Positions 1 to 4,220 of a DNA stretch of 6,949 nt are shown here, one piece after another (the stretch's first letter is position 1; each line of letters starts with the position of its first letter). This DNA is from Azoarcus sp. (GTDB lineage Bacteria; Pseudomonadota; Gammaproteobacteria; Burkholderiales; Rhodocyclaceae), in NCBI GenBank assembly GCA_031258035.1, contig JAIRNL010000060.1, positions 1-6,949 on the forward strand, written 5' to 3'. A program made the translations under genes and the position numbers. The notes beneath the pieces are model-generated. The model was not told the origin of the DNA and ran no database searches. It worked only from the letters and a program-made list of their open reading frames with translations.

Positions 1-1
1 T

Positions 2-124
2 TGGGCGCTGGGCAGCGTAAACGTTACCGCTGTCCCCGAACCCGAATCCTACGCCATGCTGCTGGCGGGGCTGGCTATCGTGGGTGCGGTGGCGCGCCGC
101 CGCCGTGCTTTCACCCATGCCTGA
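2..124 (+). CDS. PEP-CTERM sorting-domain protein, C-terminal end only (partial)
   Basis: Only the last 40 codons are in the window; the 5' part lies to the left. The visible protein ends with the three-part exosortase sorting signal. This consists of a V-P-E-P motif (visible residues 11-14), a hydrophobic membrane segment of about 14 residues (MLLAGLAIVGAVA), and an R-R-R-R cluster followed by a five-residue tail and TGA. In this family the signal sends an exported protein to the inner membrane, where an exosortase (EpsH/XrtA type) cleaves near the PEP motif. The product is then released, often into an exopolysaccharide or biofilm matrix. What the mature protein does cannot be told from this fragment. 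The gene converges with bpt and is followed by a strong terminator 20 bp downstream. The exosortase gene itself is not in this window. Confidence 0.9.
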   Translation, partial: WALGSVNVTAVPEPESYAMLLAGLAIVGAVARRRRAFTHA

Positions 125-143
125 GTCCTTCCGGATTTGACTG

Positions 144-176
144 GACGAAGCCCCCTTCACGGGGGCTTCGTCTTTT
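144..176 (+). terminator. Rho-independent terminator of the PEP-CTERM gene
   Basis: A perfect 12-bp stem (GACGAAGCCCCC pairing with GGGGGCTTCGTC) with a five-base loop, TTCAC, is followed directly by TTTT on the plus strand. It lies 20 bp past the PEP-CTERM stop. Read on the minus strand it sits 12 bp past the bpt stop but has no T-run on that side. It may therefore slow transcription from both directions but fits the plus-strand gene best. Confidence 0.9.
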
Positions 177-187
177 GTGGCGTCTTC

Positions 188-955
188 TCATTCACCTGGC
201 CCGATTTCCTGCCATCGCCCCTCGCGGTAGCCCTCGATCGGGCGAAAGTTGACCTTGTACGCCATCTTGCGGTTTTCGGCGATCCAGTAACCGAGGTAAA
301 GGTTGGGCAAGCGCAGCTGGCGGCAGGCTTCGATCTGCCAGAGTACGCCGTAAGTGCCAAGCGAGGCGTTCGGCAGGTCTGGATCGTAAAAGGTGTAGAC
401 GCTGGAAAGACCGTCTTCCAGCCGGTCGATGACGCTGACCATGCAAAGCGTTTTGCCTTCGCGGAATTCAACGAGGGAGGTTTCGACCGGGCTCTGCAAC
501 AGGAATTGGCTGAACTGTTCGCGGCTGTCGCCGTCCATGCCGCCACGCGGGTGGCGGTTGAGCAGATAACGCTGGTAGAGAAGGAAATGCTCCTCCAGGA
601 AAACAGGCGCCCGCTCGTGGACGCTGAGACCGGCATGGCGCTGCATGGCGCGACGTTGGCTGCGGTTGGGGGCAAAGCGTTGTACGGGCAGGCGCACCGG
701 TACGCAGGCGTGGCATTTGTCGCAGTGCGGTCGATAGACGAAAGTGCCGCTGCGGCGGAAACCGTGTTGCACGAGCACGCCATACGCGGCGGCAAGATCG
801 ATATCGCGGAAGGCTTCGGGCGCTTCTTTGTCGGGCGTCTCGACCATCCTGGTGAGCGCCACCTGCGAGCGCGCTGTGCGCTCGGGCAAATAGGAGCAGG
901 TGTAAGGCGCCGTGGCGTAGAAGTGGATGGGCCTGAAATCGTCGTTATGGCGCAT
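188..955 (-). CDS. bpt: Aspartate/glutamate leucyltransferase (bacterial arginyltransferase homologue)
   Basis: Predicted to transfer leucine from Leu-tRNA to proteins with N-terminal Asp or Glu, making them N-degron substrates for ClpS/ClpAP in the cytoplasm. The 255-residue length is close to the family norm. The N-terminal ATE domain carries Cys20 and the P-H-C-D-K-C-H-A-C cluster (Cys78, Cys81, Cys84). The C-terminal GNAT-like half has the conserved features Y-T-F-Y-D-P (residues 187-192), G-T-Y-G-V-L-W, L-G-Y-W-I (221-225) and K-M-A-Y-K-x-x-F-R-P (230-239). I chose the ATG at 955 because it gives the family-typical start and has AGAGG five bases upstream. An in-frame ATG at 1009 would add 18 residues buried inside aat. 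The gene overlaps the end of aat by 11 bp, so the two are almost certainly one operon with coupled translation. Confidence 0.95.
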   Translation of the reverse strand: MRHNDDFRPIHFYATAPYTCSYLPERTARSQVALTRMVETPDKEAPEAFRDIDLAAAYGVLVQHGFRRSGTFVYRPHCDKCHACVPVRLPVQRFAPNRSQRRAMQRHAGLSVHERAPVFLEEHFLLYQRYLLNRHPRGGMDGDSREQFSQFLLQSPVETSLVEFREGKTLCMVSVIDRLEDGLSSVYTFYDPDLPNASLGTYGVLWQIEACRQLRLPNLYLGYWIAENRKMAYKVNFRPIEGYREGRWQEIGPGE

Positions 956-1694
956 GGGAGCCTCTGGTTGAGGAGGCGTTCCAGGCGATGCTCTGTATCT
1001 GTTCGCCAAGCCAGCATTCGGGCGTCTCGTTCGTAGACGCCCAGCGTTCGAGCCCGGCGCAGAAATCGGTGCGGGAAATTTCGCGCGCGCCCAGCGATAA
1101 AAGGTGAGAAGTCGTCATCTGGCAATCAATCATGGCGAAGCCTTTTACTTCGAGCAGTCTGGCCAGATGGACGAGGGCGATCTTGGATGCGTTGGTTTCG
1201 AGCGAGAACATCGACTCGCCGAAAAAGACACGCCCGAGAGCCAGTCCATAGAGTCCGCCCGCCAGGCGTCCTTCACGCCAGCATTCGACACTGTGGGCAT
1301 GCCCGAGTTCGTGCATTTTGCCGTAAGCGGCCTGCATCGCCGGAACGATCCATGTGCCGTCGCCGGACTTGCGCGGCGCGGCGCAGGCGGCGACCACGGC
1401 GGGGAAGGCGGTGTCGATGCGAACCTCGAAGCGCCGCTGCCGCAACACCCGGCGCAACGAACGGTGCAGGCGGATTTCGCGCGGGAAAAGAACGAGGCGT
1501 GGATCCGGACTCCACCAGAGGATGGGGTCGCCCTCGTTGAACCACGGAAAGATACCACGCCGGTAGGCGGCGAGCAGCCATTCGGGGGAAAGCTTGCCGC
1601 CCGCCGCGACCAGGCCGCTGGGGTCATCAAGGGCCGAACTGGCGGGGGGGAAATCGGCAGGGTCGTCGAGCCAGGGAATCGCGCGCGGAGCCAT
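945..1694 (-). CDS. aat: Leucyl/phenylalanyl-tRNA--protein transferase
   Basis: Transfers Leu or Phe from charged tRNA to N-terminal Lys or Arg of proteins, tagging them for ClpS/ClpAP degradation in the cytoplasm. The 249 residues carry the family signatures in order. These are I-P-W-L-D near the start, G-L-V-A-A-G-G-x-L-S (28-36), Y-R-R-G-I-F-P-W-F (44-52), L-W-W-S-P-D-P-R (59-66) and G-T-W-I (113-116). Then come G-H-A-H-S-V-E-C-W (131-139), G-G-L-Y-G (146-150), G-R-V-F-F-G-E-S-M-F-S (154-164), A-S-K-I-A-L (169-174) and I-D-C-Q (189-192). The ATG at 1694 is the only start that keeps the I-P-W-L-D motif. No good ribosome site precedes it, and a TATAAT lies only 8 bases upstream. It is first in an operon with bpt; the pair is a common arrangement in proteobacteria. 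A run of seven C falls in codons 15-18. Confidence 0.96.
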   Translation of the reverse strand: MAPRAIPWLDDPADFPPASSALDDPSGLVAAGGKLSPEWLLAAYRRGIFPWFNEGDPILWWSPDPRLVLFPREIRLHRSLRRVLRQRRFEVRIDTAFPAVVAACAAPRKSGDGTWIVPAMQAAYGKMHELGHAHSVECWREGRLAGGLYGLALGRVFFGESMFSLETNASKIALVHLARLLEVKGFAMIDCQMTTSHLLSLGAREISRTDFCAGLERWASTNETPECWLGEQIQSIAWNASSTRGSHAP

Positions 1695-1702
1695 GCCTCG
1701 GG

Positions 1703-1708
1703 ATTATA
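1703..1708 (-). promoter_or_regulatory. Candidate -10 box upstream of aat
   Basis: A perfect TATAAT on the minus strand ends 8 bases before the aat ATG. No good -35 hexamer is found 16-19 bp upstream (CTCCCC at 17 bp). If used, transcription would start at or within a base or two of the ATG, giving a nearly leaderless mRNA. It may also be a chance match. Confidence 0.4.
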
Positions 1709-1766
1709 TGCGATGTGCGATAGCAGGGGAGATTCACATACTAACGAGAAGGCGTTGGCTGTTGAT

Positions 1767-1831
1767 GTGAAAAATTATCATTTGCAAAATGCTTCGACTG
1801 CGATTATCATTTAATGAAAACTATTCTCATC
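1767..1831 (+). promoter_or_regulatory. Three Fur-box-like sites upstream of the DUF2325 gene
   Basis: The AT-rich gap between aat and the DUF2325 gene holds ATTATCATTT twice, at 1774-1783 and 1803-1812, 29 bp apart. Against the E. coli Fur consensus GATAATGATAATCATTATC I count by hand 13 of 19 matches at 1767-1785 and 12 of 19 at 1796-1814 (both on the reverse strand). A third, weaker site at 1813-1831 matches 10 of 19 on the plus strand. The first two overlap the -35 and -10 of the predicted promoter, as expected for an iron-dependent repressor. The same block could also touch aat, which diverges from it. Confidence 0.6.
1782..1810 (+). promoter_or_regulatory. Predicted sigma-70 promoter of the DUF2325 gene
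   Basis: TTGCAA at 1782-1787 (4 of 6 to TTGACA), a 17-bp spacer and TATCAT at 1805-1810 (5 of 6 to TATAAT). Transcription would begin around 1816-1818, giving a leader of roughly 27 bases before the ATG at 1844. This placement argues against the earlier in-frame ATG at 1814 as start. Confidence 0.5.
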
Positions 1832-1843
1832 TCTGGAAACGAC

Positions 1844-2236
1844 ATGAATACTAACGCCACTGCTGTTGTTCCCGCGCCCGCCTCCACGGACGCATTGATC
1901 GTCGGGGCCGACCGCCTCGGCAACATCCCCGATGTTCTCCAGCAATTCGGCATTCGCATTGCAGCCCACGTTAGTGGCCGCGACAGCAGCCATCAGCGTC
2001 GTAGCGTGGCTTCGCTGCCGGCGGGGGTCGGGATCGTCATTTTGTTTACCGATTTTCTCGGGCATAACGTCATGCAGAGTTTTCGTGACGCAGCCAGCCG
2101 CGCGGGTGTGAGTTTCGTGTGCTGTCGCCGTTCGGTGTGCGCGTTGCAACAGGCGCTCGGCCGGCGCATGACTGTGGAAAAGTGCGACGCCTGCAAGGCT
2201 TGCACGGAAAAAACGTCAAGCCGCCGTCGGCGTTGA
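1844..2236 (+). CDS. DUF2325 domain protein with C-terminal CxxCxxC tail
   Basis: A 130-residue protein whose residues 17-105 match the DUF2325 pattern. It has A-L-I-V-G-A-D-R-L-G-N-I-P (17-29), then A-H-V-S-G-R-D (41-47), a L-P before a hydrophobic strand ending in T-D-F-x-x-H (69-74), and V-C-C-R-R-S near the end of the domain. The alternating strand/helix pattern suggests a Rossmann-like alpha/beta fold. The family has no established biochemical function. After the domain comes a short tail with Cys114, Cys117 and Cys120 (CxxCxxC), ending in four arginines; Cys93, Cys94 and Cys99 add to the cysteine content. The start at 1844 has GGA six bases upstream and fits the predicted promoter. An ATG at 1814 has no ribosome site. 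Fur-like boxes upstream suggest expression under iron limitation (inference). No membrane segment or signal peptide is seen. It stands alone, divergent from aat and convergent with the NlpC/P60 gene. Confidence 0.85.
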   Translation: MNTNATAVVPAPASTDALIVGADRLGNIPDVLQQFGIRIAAHVSGRDSSHQRRSVASLPAGVGIVILFTDFLGHNVMQSFRDAASRAGVSFVCCRRSVCALQQALGRRMTVEKCDACKACTEKTSSRRRR

Positions 2237-2261
2237 GTGGGACGTATCGGTATCGGTTGAT

Positions 2262-2287
2262 CGCGCGGCGGCTGTCGGCGCCGCGCG
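2262..2287. terminator. GC-rich hairpin between convergent genes, possible terminator
   Basis: A 9-bp stem (CGCGCGGCG with CGCCGCGCG) and an eight-base loop lie in the 54-bp gap between the DUF2325 stop and the NlpC/P60 stop. Neither side has a T-run, so intrinsic termination is uncertain. The position between two converging genes is the main support. Confidence 0.35.
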
Positions 2288-2290
2288 GCA

Positions 2291-3169
2291 TCAGTTCGGG
2301 AGCGTGCCAACCGGTTCGCCGGCGACGAGGCGGGAACTTTGCTTGCTGCTGGTTTCGTTGATCATGCGGCGGGCCGTGACGTAGCGCGTGCCCCAGAACC
2401 GCGAATACAGCTTGTCGATGCGCACGAACTTGCCCGTGGTGGGCGCGTGCAGGAACTTGCCGTTGCCCACGTAGATGCCGACGTGGGAGATGTTTCTGCC
2501 GATGGTATTGAAGAACACCAGATCGCCCGGCCTGAGTTCGCGCAGGCTGACGCGGTTGCCTTGTGTGGCCTGTTCGATCGCGGTGCGCGGCAGGTTGATC
2601 CCCGCGGCGTTGCGGAAAACCAACTGCACGAGGCCGCTGCAATCCATGCCGGTGATCGGGGAGACGCCGCCCCAGCGGTAGGGGACGCCGATGTACATCA
2701 GCCCTTCGCCAAGCAGCTTCTGCACGGTGGATGCGCCCGGTGCATGTCTTGCCGCCGTCGATATCCCGCTCAGGCCGGCCTTGGATGCGGAAGTGACCGC
2801 CGCAGCGTAGGTGGGTGTTACCACGGGAAGCAGGGAAGCGCCGACCGACGTCGTCTTTGCCGTGCTCAGCAAGGTGTTGGTGGCGGAGACGACGGCCACC
2901 GGGGTGTGGGTGGAAAGCTCGCCGGGCGTAAAAACGGGAATCGGGCTTCGGGCGGCGCGGGTGGCGGTCAGCGCCGCGATGACCGCAAGGCCAAATACCG
3001 GGCCGCTGCGCGCGGCGCGGGCAACTGCAATGGAGCCTCGGCTACTGCTCTCGGAACGCGCAGAGGCGGCCTGTGCCAGGCTGCCCAGAGTCTTGGACTC
3101 CGTGACATCCGCACTCGCGGGGCTACATAATAAAAGCCCTAAGAGAAGTGAAGTAACACGGTAATACAC
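2291..3169 (-). CDS. Exported NlpC/P60 family (C40) peptidase
   Basis: Predicted periplasmic or envelope cysteine peptidase that cuts peptidoglycan stem peptides. The 292-residue protein begins with a short signal peptide (S-L-L-L-G-L-L-L-C, likely cleaved after S-P-A-S-A at residue 20). A long Ala/Ser/Thr-rich region (about 21-150) follows, then the NlpC/P60 domain (about 150-268). That domain has P-Y-R-W-G-G (163-168), catalytic Cys177 in M-D-C-S-G, N-L-P-R-T (192-196), R-P-G-D-L-V-F-F (213-220), His229 in S-H-V-G-I-Y and His241 in F-L-H-A-P, completing the expected Cys/His/His set. The only start that keeps the signal peptide is the GTG at 3169; an in-frame TAA lies four codons upstream and no strong ribosome site is seen. 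LLLC does not fit a lipobox, since position -1 is Leu. The gene follows the transglutaminase gene after 118 bp in the same orientation, so co-transcription is possible but unproven. Confidence 0.92.
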   Translation of the reverse strand: MYYRVTSLLLGLLLCSPASADVTESKTLGSLAQAASARSESSSRGSIAVARAARSGPVFGLAVIAALTATRAARSPIPVFTPGELSTHTPVAVVSATNTLLSTAKTTSVGASLLPVVTPTYAAAVTSASKAGLSGISTAARHAPGASTVQKLLGEGLMYIGVPYRWGGVSPITGMDCSGLVQLVFRNAAGINLPRTAIEQATQGNRVSLRELRPGDLVFFNTIGRNISHVGIYVGNGKFLHAPTTGKFVRIDKLYSRFWGTRYVTARRMINETSSKQSSRLVAGEPVGTLPN

Positions 3170-3170
3170 C

Positions 3171-3205
3171 GTTTCATTTTAACGTAACTTCACTCTGAAT
3201 GAAAC
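3171..3205 (-). repeat. Inverted repeat directly upstream of the NlpC/P60 start
   Basis: Perfect 8-bp arms, GTTTCATT at 3171-3178 and AATGAAAC at 3198-3205, separated by 19 bp. On the mRNA the hairpin would end one base before the GTG start. It could be an operator dyad or a leader structure affecting translation. No convincing promoter was found in the 118-bp gap (3170-3287), which is more AT-rich than its surroundings and otherwise holds nothing I recognise. Confidence 0.45.
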
Positions 3206-3287
3206 CTTATTGTGTAATTTTTCTGGGCGGCTTCGGATGTCCCGTGTTAGGAGAAATAAAGATCTGAAGCGGCCGAAGGTGCTGTAT

Positions 3288-4220
3288 CTACAGGGGTTTT
3301 TGTAAAAATATATGACTATCGGTTTCCGGCGCCATAGTGACGGCGATTTCCATTTCGTGTTTGCCGCTGCCGAGGATGACGCCGCGCAGCGGCGAGACAT
3401 CGGCGAAATCCCGTCCCCAGCCGAGGGTGACGTGTTCGGTGGCGGGCATTTTCGCGTTGGTGGGGTCGAAATCCACCCATCCTTGTCCGGGACAGAATAC
3501 CGAGACCCAGGCATGGGTGGCGTCGGCGCCGATGAGGCGTTCCTTTCCGGCGGGCGGGTGGGTGAGGATGTAACCCGAGACGTAGCGCGCCGCGAGTCCG
3601 AGCGAACGCAGGCAGGACAGCATCAGATGGGCGAAATCCTGGCAGACGCCGCGACGGGACGCCAGCACTTCGGTGACGGGGGTTGAAATGTCGGTGGCTT
3701 CGGGGGCATAGATGAATTCGCGGTGGATGCGCTGCATCAGGCGTTCGACGCCGACGAGCAGCGGCATTGCCGCCGGGAAATCGGCATGCGCGTATTCGGC
3801 GAAATCGTGCTTGACCCGCACGTGGCGGGATTCGAACAGGCAGCCCGTCGCTTCCAGACCGGCGGCGTCGAGCACGTGCCCGGCGCGGTAGACGAGTCCG
3901 TCCCTGACCGCCTCCCAGGAGGGCGATGCGTCGAGCGCGCACGGCGTGGGGGGGGTGATTTCGACCAGGCTTTCGGCGCGGACGAAAAGCATGTCGTGCT
4001 CGCGCTCGAAATGGAGCGAACACACGGGATTGCCGAAACTGTCGGTGTATTGCTCGTTGCGGCGAGGCGCGGGATCGGTTTCCAGGTTGTGAGCGAGGCA
4101 GTGTTGCCTAGCCAGTTCGCGCGGGCGCAGCCGCACGAGCTGGCGCGATTCACCCACGGGTTGGCTGTAGCGGTAGCGCGTGTCGTGGCGGATCAGGTAG
4201 CGCAGGAGAGACGGCGTCAT
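3288..4220 (-). CDS. Transglutaminase-like cysteine protein (bacterial transglutaminase N-terminal plus core domain)
   Basis: A 310-residue, apparently cytoplasmic protein without signal peptide. Residues 5-85 form the bacterial transglutaminase-like N-terminal beta domain, starting Y-L-I-R-H-D-T-R-Y-R-Y-S and including D-S-F-G-N (60-64). Residues about 160-255 form the transglutaminase core with catalytic Cys193 (R-G-V-C-Q-D-F-A-H), His236 (A-T-H-A-W-V) and Asp252 (D-F-D-P-T-N). The tail has the family's G-W-G-R-D-F-A-D-V-S-P-L-R-G (267-280). Such proteins are papain-fold enzymes that may cleave or form amide bonds; the real substrate is unknown. Its ATG overlaps the stop of the ATP-grasp/alpha-E gene (ATGA), so translation is likely coupled and the products probably act together. 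The upstream ribosome site is weak, consistent with coupling. An uninterrupted run of eight C lies in codons 89-92 (plus-strand 3948-3955), a place where slippage or a read error would break the frame; here the frame is intact. Confidence 0.93.
   Translation of the reverse strand: MTPSLLRYLIRHDTRYRYSQPVGESRQLVRLRPRELARQHCLAHNLETDPAPRRNEQYTDSFGNPVCSLHFEREHDMLFVRAESLVEITPPTPCALDASPSWEAVRDGLVYRAGHVLDAAGLEATGCLFESRHVRVKHDFAEYAHADFPAAMPLLVGVERLMQRIHREFIYAPEATDISTPVTEVLASRRGVCQDFAHLMLSCLRSLGLAARYVSGYILTHPPAGKERLIGADATHAWVSVFCPGQGWVDFDPTNAKMPATEHVTLGWGRDFADVSPLRGVILGSGKHEMEIAVTMAPETDSHIFLQKPL

Noticed and set aside
956..1009. Earlier in-frame ATG for bpt
   Set aside because: It would add 18 atypical residues within aat. 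The ATG at 955 has AGAGG upstream and gives the family-typical start.
137..1036. 299-codon plus-strand frame opposite bpt
   Set aside because: It begins just upstream of the terminator stem at 144-176, runs through it and is antisense to bpt, with no recognisable motifs.
1104..1814. 236-codon plus-strand frame
   Set aside because: It lies opposite aat and runs into the intergenic region. Aat signatures on the minus strand are unambiguous and this frame has no family features.
1814..1843. Earlier in-frame ATG for the DUF2325 gene
   Set aside because: It has no ribosome site and falls at the predicted transcription start, inside the Fur-like boxes. The ATG at 1844 has GGA at a suitable distance.
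2339..3130. 263-codon plus-strand frame opposite the NlpC/P60 gene
   Set aside because: Antisense to a gene with a full catalytic triad; composition is Gly/Arg/Ala-rich as expected for a shadow frame.
3122..3136. Possible lipoprotein signal (LLLC) in the NlpC/P60 protein
   Set aside because: Position -1 before the Cys is Leu, not Gly, Ala or Ser. A signal peptidase I site after S-P-A-S-A fits better.
3261..3290. Possible terminator after the transglutaminase gene
   Set aside because: Only the short palindrome CGGCCG is present, with no stable stem or T-run, so transcription could continue toward the NlpC/P60 gene.
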